Shown: piece by piece, positions 49,970 to 61,582 of the stretch | How the letters are laid out: each line of letters begins with the position of its first letter | Position numbering within the stretch: position 1 is the first letter of the stretch | Assembly: GCF_003355155.1 (NCBI RefSeq) | Contig: NZ_CP031320.1 | Coordinates: forward strand, 6,384,287-6,448,286 | Direction: 5' to 3' | Source of the DNA: Streptomyces armeniacus | GTDB lineage: Bacteria > Actinomycetota > Actinomycetes > Streptomycetales > Streptomycetaceae | DNA: 64,000 bases | Position numbers and translations under genes: made by a program | Notes under the pieces: model-generated | The model's input: the letters and a program-made list of their open reading frames with translations, nothing else | Databases searched by the model: none | Told to the model about the DNA's origin: nothing

Positions 49970-50737
49970 GTGCAACCAATGTCATCCGAGTCGCCCAACT
50001 CCCGTACCGCAGCCGTGATTCCAGCAGCGGGCCGAGGCGTGCGACTGGGCCCCGGCGCCCCCAAGGCCCTGCGCGCGCTGAACGGCACGCCCATGCTGGT
50101 GCACGCCGTACGCGCCATGGCGCGCGCCCGTGCCGTCTCCCTCGTCGTCGTGGTCGCGCCCCCGGACGGCGCCGCCGAGGTCCGAACGCTGCTGGACGGG
50201 CAGCTGCTGCCCGAGACCCTCGAGGGTGTCGAGGTGCTGGTCGTGCCCGGGGGCGGCACACGCCAGGACTCGGTACGGCTCGGCCTCGCCGTCCTCCCCG
50301 ACGACATCGGCACCGTCCTCGTCCACGACGCCGCCCGGCCGCTGGTGCCGGTCGAGACGGTGGACGCGGTGGCCTCGGCCGTACGGGACGGCGCGCCCGC
50401 CGTCGTTCCGGCGCTGCCCGTCTCGGACACCGTCAAGGAGGTGGCGCCCGAGGTGCCGCAGGGCGAGCCCGAACCGGTCGTCGGCACGCCCGACCGTGCG
50501 CTGCTGCGCGCCGTACAGACCCCGCAGGGCTTCGCGCGCAAGACGCTGGTGGAGGCGCACGAGCAGGTCGCCCGCGAGGGCGAGGGTGCGACGGACGACG
50601 CGGGGATGGTCGAACGGCTCGGGGTGCAGGTCGTGGTCGTGCCGGGGCACGAGGAGGCGTTCAAGGTGACCAGGCCGCTGGACCTCGTGCTGGCCGAGGC
50701 CGTGCTCGCCCGCCGCAGGATCACCGATGGCTTCTGA
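49970..50737 (+). CDS. ispD: 2-C-methyl-D-erythritol 4-phosphate cytidylyltransferase
   Basis: A 255-residue enzyme of the non-mevalonate isoprenoid pathway that couples MEP to CTP. Motifs are the nucleotide-binding [20 protein letters not shown], the [11 protein letters not shown] block and [15 protein letters not shown] 49970 is preferred over ATG 49979 because GAGGAAA lies nearer to it. Its end overlaps the ispF start within a short tandem repeat. Confidence 0.93.
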   Translation: MQPMSSESPNSRTAAVIPAAGRGVRLGPGAPKALRALNGTPMLVHAVRAMARARAVSLVVVVAPPDGAAEVRTLLDGQLLPETLEGVEVLVVPGGGTRQDSVRLGLAVLPDDIGTVLVHDAARPLVPVETVDAVASAVRDGAPAVVPALPVSDTVKEVAPEVPQGEPEPVVGTPDRALLRAVQTPQGFARKTLVEAHEQVAREGEGATDDAGMVERLGVQVVVVPGHEEAFKVTRPLDLVLAEAVLARRRITDGF

Positions 50738-50762
50738 ACCGATGGCTTCTGAACCGATGGCT
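50726..50762 (+). repeat. 15-bp tandem repeat across the ispD-ispF joint
   Basis: GATGGCTTCTGAACC is repeated directly at 50726-50740 and 50741-50755, followed by a partial third copy. Each copy supplies an ATG in the ispF frame and a TGA in the ispD frame. Confidence 0.8.
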
Positions 50763-51278
50763 GCCCGGCCGACGGGCGCCGGGCCGGCCGGCCCCATGCC
50801 CCCGCTGCCGCTCGTCGGCGTCGGCACCGACGTGCACGCCTTCGAGCGCGGGCGGGAGCTGTGGTGTGCCGGGCTGCTGTGGGAGGGCGAGGAGTACGGG
50901 CTCGCCGGCCACTCCGACGGCGACGTCGCCGCGCACGCCGCCTGCGACGCGCTGTTCTCCGCCGCCGCCCTCGGCGACCTCGGCGCCCACTTCGGCACCG
51001 GCCGCCCCGAGTGGTCCGGCGCCTCCGGCGCCACGTTGCTCGCGGAGGCGGCGCGGATCGTACGGGCCGAGGGCTTCCGCGTCGGCAACGTGGCGATCCA
51101 GGTGATCGGCGTACGGCCCAAGATCGGCCGCCGCCGTACGGAGGCGCAGCGCGTCCTGTCGGACGCGGCCGGCGCGCCCGTCTCGGTGTCCGGCACCACC
51201 ACGGACGGCCTGGGCCTCACGGGCCGGGCCGAAGGGCTGGCGGCCGTCGCGACGGCGCTGCTTGTACGGGCGCACTGA
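50727..51278 (+). CDS. ispF: 2-C-methyl-D-erythritol 2,4-cyclodiphosphate synthase
   Basis: A 183-residue enzyme forming MEcPP. Metal and active-site motifs are [10 protein letters not shown] (Asp-x-His), [20 protein letters not shown] and [11 protein letters not shown]. The first 20-25 residues ([17 protein letters not shown]) are an expansion from the tandem repeat; ATG 50727, 50742 or 50757 could all start the protein. It overlaps ispD. Confidence 0.94.
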   Translation: MASEPMASEPMAARPTGAGPAGPMPPLPLVGVGTDVHAFERGRELWCAGLLWEGEEYGLAGHSDGDVAAHAACDALFSAAALGDLGAHFGTGRPEWSGASGATLLAEAARIVRAEGFRVGNVAIQVIGVRPKIGRRRTEAQRVLSDAAGAPVSVSGTTTDGLGLTGRAEGLAAVATALLVRAH

Positions 51279-51393
51279 CCGGCCGCTGCCCGTACGGTCG
51301 CGTCACCGCGTGGGAACACAGCGTGCACGCGTGTGGTTCGCATAATCGCGGTACCCGAAGCGTCAGCAGCAACCTCCCGAGAGGACCCCACAC

Positions 51394-51798
51394 GTGTCAG
51401 CCACGCTCTCCGACAGCCTGAAGAAGATCCTCGACGACCGCACTTTCGTCAGCATCGCCACCATCCAGCCCGACGGCAGCCCTCAGGTCTCCCCGGTGTG
51501 GGTGAAGCGGGACGGCGACGACCTGCTGATCTCGACCACCGTCGACCGCCGCAAGACCGCCAACCTGCGCCGCGACCCCCGCGTGTCCGTCGTGGTGCAG
51601 CCGGCCGACGAGCCGTACAGCTACGCGGAGATCCGCGGCACCGCCTCCCTGACCACCGAGGGCGGCCAGGAGCTGATCAACGAGCTGGCGCAGAAGTACG
51701 TCGGCAAGAGCTACGCCGAGTTCAACCCGCAGTCCGCCCAGGACGCGGAGCGCGTCGTCGTGCGCATCACCCCGCGCAAGGTCGCCGGCCGCCTCTGA
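51394..51798 (+). CDS. PPOX-class F420-dependent oxidoreductase
   Basis: A 134-residue split-barrel protein (FVSIATIQPDGSPQVSPVWV; DLLISTTVDRRKTANLRRDP), the pattern of F420H2-dependent reductases (FDOR-B). It probably reduces an unknown substrate with deazaflavin. GTG 51394 follows GAGAGGA. It is monocistronic, between ispF and cysS. Confidence 0.85.
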   Translation: MSATLSDSLKKILDDRTFVSIATIQPDGSPQVSPVWVKRDGDDLLISTTVDRRKTANLRRDPRVSVVVQPADEPYSYAEIRGTASLTTEGGQELINELAQKYVGKSYAEFNPQSAQDAERVVVRITPRKVAGRL

Positions 51799-51874
51799 CC
51801 GGCGCCTCCGAAGTGCCGCGGGGTACGGGCGGGAAGGGGCGCGGGGGGCGCCCCGCGCCCACTACCCTTGACGC

Positions 51875-53290
<1,416 letters not shown>

Positions 53291-53526
53291 GGCGGACCGC
53301 CTCGGACGGACGGCGGGCGGCGGCGCCCGTACGCGTACGGGGCCGGTGCCCGTACGCGGTCCGGGACCGCACTCGTACGCGTACGGGGCCCGGTCGCCTT
53401 TACGCTTGTACATCCGGGACCCCGCCCGGCAGCGACCGGACGGGCGCCCGTCCGTCCCGTACGGCATCGCCTCCGGACGGCCGTGGGCGGCACGAAGCAG
53501 CAGCAAGCAGAGAAGTGGGTGGCCTC

Positions 53527-54489
53527 ATGGCCGGGAACAGCCAGCGCCGCAACCGGCGCACGTCCAACAAGAAGGGCGCGCAGGTCGGCAGCGGCGGCCA
53601 GCGCCGCCGCGGGCTGGAGGGCCGCGGCCCGACGCCGCCCGCCGAGATGCGCAAGGGTCACGCCAAGCAGCGCGCGGCCCAGGCGAAGGCGCGCCGCGCC
53701 CAGGGCGGCAGCGGCGGCCGTACGGCGGGGCGGCGCGGCCAGAAGTCCCCGTCCGAGCTGGTCGTCGGCCGGAACTCGGTCATGGAGGCGCTGCGCGAGG
53801 GCGTGCCCGCGAGCACGCTCTACGTCCAGCAGTTCATCGACAACGACGAGCGCGTACGCGAGGCCCTGCGCCTCGCGGCCGAGCGCGGCGGCATCCATCT
53901 GATGGAGGCCCCGCGCCCCGAGCTGGACCGCATGACGAACGGGCTCAACCACCAGGGCATGGTGCTGCAGATCCCGCCGTACGAGTACGCGCACCCGGAG
54001 GACCTGGTCGCCGCGGCGTTCGACGACGGCGAGGACCCGCTGATCGTCGCACTCGACGGGGTGACCGACCCGCGCAACCTCGGCGCGGTCATCCGCTCCG
54101 TCGCGGCCTTCGGCGGCCACGGCGTCGTCATCCCAGAGCGGCGTGCGGCGGGCATGACGGCCGGCGCGTGGAAGACCTCGGCCGGCGCCGCCGCCCGTAC
54201 GCCCGTCGCACGCGCCACCAACCTGACCCGCGCGCTGGAGTCGTACCAGAAGGAAGGGCTGCTGGTCGTCGGGCTGGCCGCGGACGGCGACGCCACGCTG
54301 CACGACCTGGCGGCGCTGGACGGGCCGGTCGTGGTGGTCGTCGGTTCGGAGGGCAAGGGGCTGTCGCGGCTGGTCGGCGAGACGTGCGACATGCGCGTAC
54401 GTATCCCGATGCCGGGCGGCGCGGAGTCGCTGAACGCGGGCGTCGCGGCGGGCGTCGTGCTGTACGAGGCGGCGCGGCTGCGGGGTTGA
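53527..54489 (+). CDS. rlmB: 23S rRNA 2'-O-methyltransferase RlmB
   Basis: A 320-residue SpoU-type enzyme. A basic disordered N-terminus (1-80) precedes the substrate-binding domain ([20 protein letters not shown]) and the knotted SAM domain with [35 protein letters not shown] and [20 protein letters not shown]. It methylates the ribose of the peptidyl-transferase-loop guanosine. I chose ATG 53527 because it starts the conserved basic tail. The upstream region has duplicated GTACGCGTACGGGGCC blocks. Confidence 0.92.
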   Translation: MAGNSQRRNRRTSNKKGAQVGSGGQRRRGLEGRGPTPPAEMRKGHAKQRAAQAKARRAQGGSGGRTAGRRGQKSPSELVVGRNSVMEALREGVPASTLYVQQFIDNDERVREALRLAAERGGIHLMEAPRPELDRMTNGLNHQGMVLQIPPYEYAHPEDLVAAAFDDGEDPLIVALDGVTDPRNLGAVIRSVAAFGGHGVVIPERRAAGMTAGAWKTSAGAAARTPVARATNLTRALESYQKEGLLVVGLAADGDATLHDLAALDGPVVVVVGSEGKGLSRLVGETCDMRVRIPMPGGAESLNAGVAAGVVLYEAARLRG

Positions 54490-54618
54490 GCGGGTGCCGC
54501 GCGGCGTCGGGTGGCCGTCGCGGGGTGCGCGGCGTGAGGTGCGCGGCGTGAGGTGCGCGGCGTCGTCGCAGCGGGCGCGGCGCGGGCTCGGAGCGAGTAA
54601 TTCCGGCCGGGCGCCGGG

Positions 54619-54655
54619 GCCTTGACGGGCCTCGGACACTTCGGGCGGTCAAGGC
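54619..54655. promoter_or_regulatory. Inverted repeat before the DoxX gene
   Basis: GCCTTGAC (54619-54626) and GTCAAGGC (54648-54655) are perfect 8-bp arms, 21 bp apart, 30 bp upstream of the DoxX gene start. Possible operator. Confidence 0.4.
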
Positions 54656-54684
54656 AGTGTCTTAAGCGTCCATCACTCGGTTAG

Positions 54685-56562
54685 ATGAGTGTGGACACCA
54701 GAACACCCCGCACATCCGTCCCTCCGGGCTCTCCCCCTGGGGGAGCGCCGCGCGGCTTCACCGACGACGAGACCGTACTGAGCACGGTCAAGGTCCCGTG
54801 CGACCCCGCGCAGGTCATCGTGAACCACGCGAGTTTCCGGGTGCGGCTGGCCGCGCCCGTCCCCCCGAACGACGCGCTCGACGCCGCCGCCCGGCGGCGT
54901 GCGGCCGCGGGCGCCGGGGCGCCCGCGGGCAGAGCGGGCGCGGGCGCGGCTGCGGGCGCGGCCGCCGGGGCGGGGGCGCGCGGTGGTACGCGGCGGCGCG
55001 CGCCGGTCGTGTGGAGCGGCCACACGGGACCCGAGGACACCGGGGCGACGCGGCTGCTCCAGGCCGTACGGACGCCGCCCGCCGGCACCGGCCTCGACAC
55101 CCTCGACACGGAACCCGGGCTGGTCGGCACGGTCATCAGGCAGCACGACCCCGAACCCGCCAACGCCTCCACGCAGACACTCCCCCGCATCGAGGACCCC
55201 GGACCCGGCCGGGACCCCGGGCCCGGCCGGGAACGCACCGGCCGCGGCGGCCCGTTGGTCGTCGGGCCGCGCGACCCGCGCCCGCCCGAGAGCACCCAGC
55301 CGCTGCTCTCCGGGGTGCGGCCGGTGCGCGGGGCGTACGACGACGGGGCCGCGCCCGGCGGCCCGTACGACAGCCCGCGCGAGGACCCGTACGACGGTCC
55401 GCACGAGGGCTCGTACGAAGGCGACGGCCCGCGCGGCGACCGTACGGGCGCGGGCGCGGACCCCGGCGCGTCCGCGCGTGCGCAGCGCCGCGCGGAGGCC
55501 GTGCGGCACGCGTACTACCCAGGGCGGCGGATGAACCTCGGGGTGGTGCTGCTGCCCCTGCGGATCTTCCTCGGCTTCATCTCGATCTACGCCGGGATGG
55601 GCAAGCTCTGCGACCCCGTCTACTTCGACGGCGGCAGCCGCGGTTCGATGGTCACCTGGCTCAACTCGCTGGAGCCGTGGACAATCGCCACGCCACTGCA
55701 CGACTTCGCGCTCGCGCACCCGGTCGGCTCCGGGCTCACGGTCGCGTTCCTGCAGGTGATCGTCGGCGTACTCACGATGTGCGGGCTCTGGCAGCGCGTC
55801 GCCGCCGGGTTCGGGGCGCTGCTCTCCGCCGCCCTGATCATGACGGTGAGCTGGCGTACGGTGCCCGCGTACGACGCGCCGGACATCATCTACCTCGCCG
55901 CGTGGAGCCCGTTGATCATCGCGGGCGCCCCCGTCTACTCGATGGACGCCCGCCTCGCCGGCGAGGCCTGGCGCACGCTCGGCCCGCGCGTCGAACTGTG
56001 GGACCTGCGGCGGCGCGTACTGCGCCGCGGCACGGCGCTCGCCACCGTCGTCCTCGGCTCGGCGCTGCTCCTCGGCGCGCTCCTCGGCGGCGCCGTACGC
56101 TCCTCGCAGACCGTCACCGTGCCCGACCCGGGCGAGCCGCCGACCAACGAACTGCCCGGCTCCCCGCTCCCCGGCGAACCCGGCAAGCGCAAGGACCGCG
56201 ACGGGCAGACGCCCGGCTCACGCGTCCCGGACGCGAGCCGCTCGGCCAACCCCTCGGCGTCCAGCTCCGGTTCGCCCAGTGCCCCGGGCGGCGAACCGGC
56301 CACCCCGAGCCAGCGGCAGACCGTACAGGCACCGCAGCAGTCCGCGCCCCCGGAAGCGGAGCCGCCGGCGGCGACGGAACCGTCGGCGGGCAGCACGAGC
56401 ACGGGCAGTACGGGCAGCACGGGCACACCGAGCGGCCGCAGCACGGCGGGGGGCAGCACGGGCGGTTCGTCCTCGGGCGGCTCCTCCTCCGGCGGGAGCG
56501 GCGGCGACGGTGGGGGCGGCACGAGCGGGGGCCGCGGCGCGCTGGGAGGGCTCCTGGGGTGA
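54685..56562 (+). CDS. DoxX-family membrane protein with long disordered ends
   Basis: A 625-residue protein. Residues 1-280 are low complexity, rich in Gly, Pro, Arg and Asp. Residues about 285-470 are a four-TM DoxX domain (PLRIFLGFISIYAGMGKLCD; VAFLQVIVGVLTMCGLWQRV). The C-terminal 140 residues are a Ser/Gly/Pro tail after one more hydrophobic stretch. DoxX proteins take part in membrane redox processes. ATG 54685 has no clear ribosome site, so it may be leaderless. It is conserved downstream of rlmB in Streptomyces. Confidence 0.8.
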   Translation: MSVDTRTPRTSVPPGSPPGGAPRGFTDDETVLSTVKVPCDPAQVIVNHASFRVRLAAPVPPNDALDAAARRRAAAGAGAPAGRAGAGAAAGAAAGAGARGGTRRRAPVVWSGHTGPEDTGATRLLQAVRTPPAGTGLDTLDTEPGLVGTVIRQHDPEPANASTQTLPRIEDPGPGRDPGPGRERTGRGGPLVVGPRDPRPPESTQPLLSGVRPVRGAYDDGAAPGGPYDSPREDPYDGPHEGSYEGDGPRGDRTGAGADPGASARAQRRAEAVRHAYYPGRRMNLGVVLLPLRIFLGFISIYAGMGKLCDPVYFDGGSRGSMVTWLNSLEPWTIATPLHDFALAHPVGSGLTVAFLQVIVGVLTMCGLWQRVAAGFGALLSAALIMTVSWRTVPAYDAPDIIYLAAWSPLIIAGAPVYSMDARLAGEAWRTLGPRVELWDLRRRVLRRGTALATVVLGSALLLGALLGGAVRSSQTVTVPDPGEPPTNELPGSPLPGEPGKRKDRDGQTPGSRVPDASRSANPSASSSGSPSAPGGEPATPSQRQTVQAPQQSAPPEAEPPAATEPSAGSTSTGSTGSTGTPSGRSTAGGSTGGSSSGGSSSGGSGGDGGGGTSGGRGALGGLLG

Positions 56563-56620
56563 CCGTCACCTCAGCGCCTCCCGTCACCTGACGGACGCTC
56601 CGCGGCCATCCCCACCACCT

Positions 56621-56823
56621 CCGTCCGGCACTTGAGGGCGCACAGCAGCCCAAACCAAGCCCGTCCGGCACTTGAGGACGGTCTCAGCCCGGCACATCCA
56701 AGCCCGTCCGGCGTTTGAGGACGGCCCTCAGCCCGATGGGTGGGAGTGTCGGCCGATTCGGGCCTGCCCACGTGGCGTTGCCGCGGCCCGTGGGCGGCCG
56801 GGGTCCGTCCTCAAACGCCGGAC
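56621..56823. repeat. Cluster of Streptomyces intergenic repeat (CCGTCCGGCRYTTGAGGAC)
   Basis: Copies on the plus strand at 56621-56640, 56661-56680 and 56703-56724 (CCGTCCGGC[AG][CT]TTGAGG), and one inverted copy at 56805-56823. This word is widely repeated between Streptomyces genes. The inverted copy can form a stem that would terminate the converging DoxX and nucleotidyltransferase genes. Confidence 0.75.
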
Positions 56824-56854
56824 GCGCTGGGGGCGCCGGAGGGGCTGAGGCGCG

Positions 56855-57586
56855 TCAGTCGCCGCCGCCAAGCTCCTTCGCGGCTTCCGTCAGATCCTTC
56901 GCCGTGTCGATCGCCCGCCAATACGCCCCCTGCGGCAGCGGAAAGCCCGCCAGCCGCCGTTCGCGGGCGAGCCGCGGGAACGTCGTACGTTCGTGGTCGC
57001 CCCGGTCCGGCAGCAGGCCGGCGAACTCGGCCGAGAACACGTACACACCCGCGTTGATCAGATACGGCGACGGCGGCGACTCGATGAAGTCCAGTACATG
57101 CCCGAACTCGTCCGTCTCCACGGCCCCCCACGGAATCCGCGGCCGGGCCAGCGCCAGCGTGGCCGTCGCGTCGCGTTCGGCGTGGAAGGCGGCGAACTCG
57201 CGGAGCGAGAAGCGGGTCCAGATGTCGCCGTTCGTGGCGTACCACGGCTCGTCGGGCCGCGGCAGCGACGCGGCGGCGTACTTGAGTCCGCCGCCCCGCC
57301 CCAGTGGCTCGTTCTCGATCACGGTGCTGACCCGCAGCGGGAGTTCGGTGCAGGCGAGCCATTCCTGCAGCACCTCGGCGAGGTGTCCGCACGAGACGAC
57401 CGCGTCCGTGACGCCCTCGGCGGCGAGCCAGGCCAGCTGGTGGCCGATGATCGGCATGCCGGTGCCGGGGATCTCGACCATCGGCTTGGGACGGTCGTCG
57501 GTGTAGGGCCGCAGCCGCGAACCCTGGCCTCCGGCCAGGACCACGGCTTGGCTCGGGTACGTCTCGTCATGCGGGTCACGGGTCAT
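56855..57586 (-). CDS. Nucleotidyltransferase (NDP-sugar pyrophosphorylase family)
   Basis: A 243-residue enzyme of the NTP_transferase fold: VVLAGGQGSRLRPYTDDRPK (nucleotide signature), ATNGDIW, LINAGVYVFS. It probably activates a sugar-1-phosphate for cell-envelope or secondary metabolism; the sugar cannot be told. ATG 57586. It is conserved between the DoxX gene and msiK. Confidence 0.85.
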   Translation of the reverse strand: MTRDPHDETYPSQAVVLAGGQGSRLRPYTDDRPKPMVEIPGTGMPIIGHQLAWLAAEGVTDAVVSCGHLAEVLQEWLACTELPLRVSTVIENEPLGRGGGLKYAAASLPRPDEPWYATNGDIWTRFSLREFAAFHAERDATATLALARPRIPWGAVETDEFGHVLDFIESPPSPYLINAGVYVFSAEFAGLLPDRGDHERTTFPRLARERRLAGFPLPQGAYWRAIDTAKDLTEAAKELGGGD

Positions 57587-57680
57587 GGTGGGCACCCTAT
57601 GGCCCGTGACGGCACGGGCCATGGCCGTACGCAGGTCGCCGCGGCCGTACGACGCGTACGCCGCCCGCACCCCGCAGCGA

Positions 57681-57760
57681 CGCGGTGGCGCAGCACCGCA
57701 GCACCGCAACACCGCTGCACCGCAGCACCGCTGCACCGCAGCAGCGCGGCACCGCACCCC
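57681..57760. repeat. GCAGCACCGC-type simple repeat
   Basis: A run of imperfect GCAGCACCGC / ACCGCTGCACC units occupies the gap between the nucleotidyltransferase start and the small secreted-protein gene. It has no spacers and is not a CRISPR. Confidence 0.7.
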
Positions 57761-57765
57761 GTACG

Positions 57766-58185
57766 TCAGCGCAGCTGCGCGACCCCGGTGGCGAACGCCG
57801 TGTCGCAGACCGGGCGGGCGAACGCCTGCGCGCGGTGCACGGCGCCGTACTTCTCGACCGCCGCGCGGCCCAGCGCCTTCGCGATGGACTTGCAGTGCCG
57901 GGCGAGCGACGGCTTCCGGTTCATCTCCTTCTGGAGGCTGGTGAGCGCGACGCCCGGGTTCTCCTCCTGGAGTTCGGCGACGAGGCGGTCGCGCAGCACC
58001 TCCTGCGGCGTACGCGGCTCCGTCTGCTGCGTGGAGGCGCCGTCCGCTGACGCGGTGAGCGCCTGCGAGTCGGAGGGGGCGGTCGCCCACGGGACGCGGG
58101 CGACCGCGAGCGTCCCGGACAGGACCAGGACGACCGGGAGGACGAGTGCGAGGGATCGGCCGATACGGCGGGCTACGTGGTTCAC
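57766..58185 (-). CDS. Small secreted protein
   Basis: A 139-residue protein with an N-terminal signal (RRIGRSLALVLPVVLVLSGT) and a helical mature domain containing two cysteines (RHCKSIAKALG and RPVCDTAF). GTG 58185. No family recognised. The conserved pattern NPGVALTSLQKEMNRKPSLA may be a recognition element. It converges with nothing and is probably monocistronic. Confidence 0.65.
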   Translation of the reverse strand: MNHVARRIGRSLALVLPVVLVLSGTLAVARVPWATAPSDSQALTASADGASTQQTEPRTPQEVLRDRLVAELQEENPGVALTSLQKEMNRKPSLARHCKSIAKALGRAAVEKYGAVHRAQAFARPVCDTAFATGVAQLR

Positions 58186-58291
58186 GGAGGCGATCGTAGC
58201 GAACAGTGATGATTTGGCGACATTTGGTCACCATGTCGAGCGACAAGAACTTGTGCCGTTCGAACCGCACGTTGACGTACGGGATCGAAAT

Positions 58292-58330
58292 GGGGCCGCA
58301 CCTCCCGGTTTGCGCGGGAGGTGCGGCCCC
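58292..58330 (-). terminator. Terminator of msiK
   Basis: GGGGCCGCACCTCCC (58292-58306) and GGGAGGTGCGGCCCC (58316-58330) are perfect 15-bp arms with a 9-nt loop just after the msiK stop. Confidence 0.85.
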
Positions 58331-58389
58331 AAGTCGCTTGCGCGAAACGGCTCGTACGGCTCCGTACGGACAACCCGTACGGCGAAGAC

Positions 58390-59529
<1,140 letters not shown>

Positions 59530-59704
59530 GGTGTTGTCTCCTTCACCGGCAGGTACGTGCCGGACGATCCGTAGTAAAGGGTCTAGTCCTCTTCCGAAGA
59601 CGTTGCGTGGACGTTAACCCGGGGGCAGCTTCTTTGTCAGTAGTCGCGCGGGGAGGAAACTCCCCGTCGTCGCGCCGTCGCGGCCGGGTACACTGCTCGG
59701 GCAC

Positions 59705-59778
59705 GCCGCCTTAGCTCAGCTGGTTAGAGCATCTGTCTTGTAAACAGAAGGTCGTCGGTTCGAATCCGACAGGCGGCT
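59705..59778 (+). tRNA. tRNA-Thr (TGT)
   Basis: Acceptor GCCGCCT/AGGCGGC, D-arm GCTCAGCTGG, anticodon loop TCTTGTAAA reading TGT, T-arm GTCGGTTCGAATCCGAC. CCA follows at 59779-59781. A degenerate copy of its 3' part lies at 63091-63134. Confidence 0.95.
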
Positions 59779-59901
59779 CCAACCGCCGCACTCCGGGCTC
59801 CCGGCAGGGGAGCCCCGCTGTTCGGCAGCAGCCGCCGCTCAGCCCGGTCGTACCGCGGACTCTGCGTTCCCTGCCGCTCAACTTCACGGTGCCGTGTGCT
59901 T

Positions 59902-61236
59902 TCACGGTGCCGCGCGCTGGTCCGCCGCCGGAGCCTCGGGGGCCTTGTCCTTACGGGTGTCCAGCTCCGTCGGCGGGGCGTTGAAGACCTCCTTCTCGAG
60001 TGACTTGTCGGCCGCGCTGACGGTTGCAGTGCCGGTCAGGTCTCCGGTGACGTTCAGTCCGGTGTGGCCGATGTCGAGGATCGGCCAGATGGCCGCGAGC
60101 AGCGGCACTATCTCGAGGGGGAGCCCCAGGCTCTTGAGGAGTACCGCCGACATCACGATGCCCGCGCCGCGCACTCCGGCCGCGCCGACGCTCATCACCA
60201 GGCCCAGCAGGACGATCTGGAGGATCAGGGCGGGCGTGATGTCCATGCCGTGGGCGTCGGCGGCGAAGACGGCGATCACTCCCAGCGCCACGGCGAAGCC
60301 GTCCATGTTGGCGGTCGCGCCGAACGGGATCGTGAAGCCGAAGATCCTCTTCGGGGCTCCGAGGTCGTTCTGCGCGATCTTCATGGAGACGGGGATCGTC
60401 GCGGCGCTGCTGGCGGTGGTCATGGCGAACAGGGACGCCGGCCAGACCTTGCGGTAGAAGCGGAACACGTTGAGGCGGGCGACGAGTCCGATGACGAGGG
60501 GATACACCACCAGCGCCATCACGATGAGCGCGAGGTAGTCCACCACGATGAACTTGACCGCTGCCGAGAGCGAGTCCGTGCCGGTGGTGCCGACGAGCAC
60601 GGCCATCAGCGCGAAGATCCCGTACGGCGACGCCTTGATGATGATGCCGGTGAGCCGGAGGACCACCTCCGAGGATTCCCGGATGAGGGCGTAGATGCCG
60701 GGGATCTTCTGCTCGCCGATCAGCAGGATGGCCGAACCGAAGAGAATGACGCCGACGATGATCTGGACCATCGACATCTCGGCCATGGAGGCAACGATGT
60801 TGGACGGGACCCATTCCTGAATCTGGTCGAGGAACGAGAACTCTCCGGTCGCCTCCTCGGGTGTCCCCTTTTCGACCGACCCGACGTCGAATCCCCGCCC
60901 GGGGCGGACGATCAGCGCGATGCCGACACCGATGGCGGAGGCGCACAGTGAGGTGACGACGAGGTAGGCGAAGAACCTGCCGCCGATGCCTGCCAGGTCG
61001 CGGGCCGAGGTCATCTGGATCATGCCGGCCAGCAGCGTGACGACGACCAGGGGAACGACCAGGAACTGCAGCAGCTGCAGGAAGATCTGGCCGACCGGGT
61101 CCAGATGGCTCGCGTCGTCCTGGAGGATCAGGCCGACGACGATCCCCAGGGCCGCCCCGATGACCACCTGGGTGTGGAGCTGGAGTCGGAACCTCTTCCG
61201 AGCGGTACGAGGGGGCTCTCGGGTCTCGGTACTCAT
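59902..61236 (-). CDS. Dicarboxylate/amino-acid:cation symporter (DAACS)
   Basis: A 444-residue GltP/DctA-type transporter. Family motifs are TTASSAATIPVSM (serine-rich re-entrant loop), IPFGATANMDG and DIGHTGLNVTGD. About eight membrane helices and two re-entrant loops can be placed. It imports glutamate, aspartate or C4-dicarboxylates with cations. ATG 61236 follows AAAGGG. Its upstream region shares the palindrome TCTCATCTGAGA with the aminotransferase gene. Confidence 0.92.
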   Translation of the reverse strand: MSTETREPPRTARKRFRLQLHTQVVIGAALGIVVGLILQDDASHLDPVGQIFLQLLQFLVVPLVVVTLLAGMIQMTSARDLAGIGGRFFAYLVVTSLCASAIGVGIALIVRPGRGFDVGSVEKGTPEEATGEFSFLDQIQEWVPSNIVASMAEMSMVQIIVGVILFGSAILLIGEQKIPGIYALIRESSEVVLRLTGIIIKASPYGIFALMAVLVGTTGTDSLSAAVKFIVVDYLALIVMALVVYPLVIGLVARLNVFRFYRKVWPASLFAMTTASSAATIPVSMKIAQNDLGAPKRIFGFTIPFGATANMDGFAVALGVIAVFAADAHGMDITPALILQIVLLGLVMSVGAAGVRGAGIVMSAVLLKSLGLPLEIVPLLAAIWPILDIGHTGLNVTGDLTGTATVSAADKSLEKEVFNAPPTELDTRKDKAPEAPAADQRAAP

Positions 61237-61461
61237 GGCTTTCAGCCCTTTCTCTGGGGACGGGCAGGCTGAGCTGATTCACGCCGCTTCCGGCGTGCCG
61301 GATTCGATCGCCGTATTCCGGTGATCGTCGCGTGCTGCCCCTTTCTCGAGGACCGTCCGCAGGTGCTCCGCTGCGCCGTGGGGAGGGCGCGCCGTCGGAG
61401 GGGGAGTCTCCGAGGCCGGATGTCGTTCGTGGAAGGCTGCGGATCGCAGACGATAACACGG

Positions 61462-61473
61462 TCTCATCTGAGA
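61462..61473. promoter_or_regulatory. TCTCATCTGAGA operator-like site upstream of the symporter
   Basis: A 12-bp palindromic word in the 346-bp gap 61237-61582, next to a TATATT (-10-like) on the minus strand. The same word lies at 62878-62889. No gene is supported in this gap. Confidence 0.55.
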
Positions 61474-61582
61474 ATATAGACTCAGTTTCATAGGGATCGG
61501 GCAACGCGAAGGGTCCGGCAGGGCCGTGGTGGCAGGGCCCTGCCGGGCCGGGTTCACGGGGCGTCCGCCGCTGCCGCGCCTG

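Noticed and set aside
57681..57760. Possible CRISPR array
   Set aside because: Units are about 10 bp, imperfect and contiguous with no spacers, and there are no cas genes; it is a simple repeat.
61279..61557. A 92-codon frame between symporter and aminotransferase
   Set aside because: It covers the promoter and operator region and has no ribosome site or recognisable fold.
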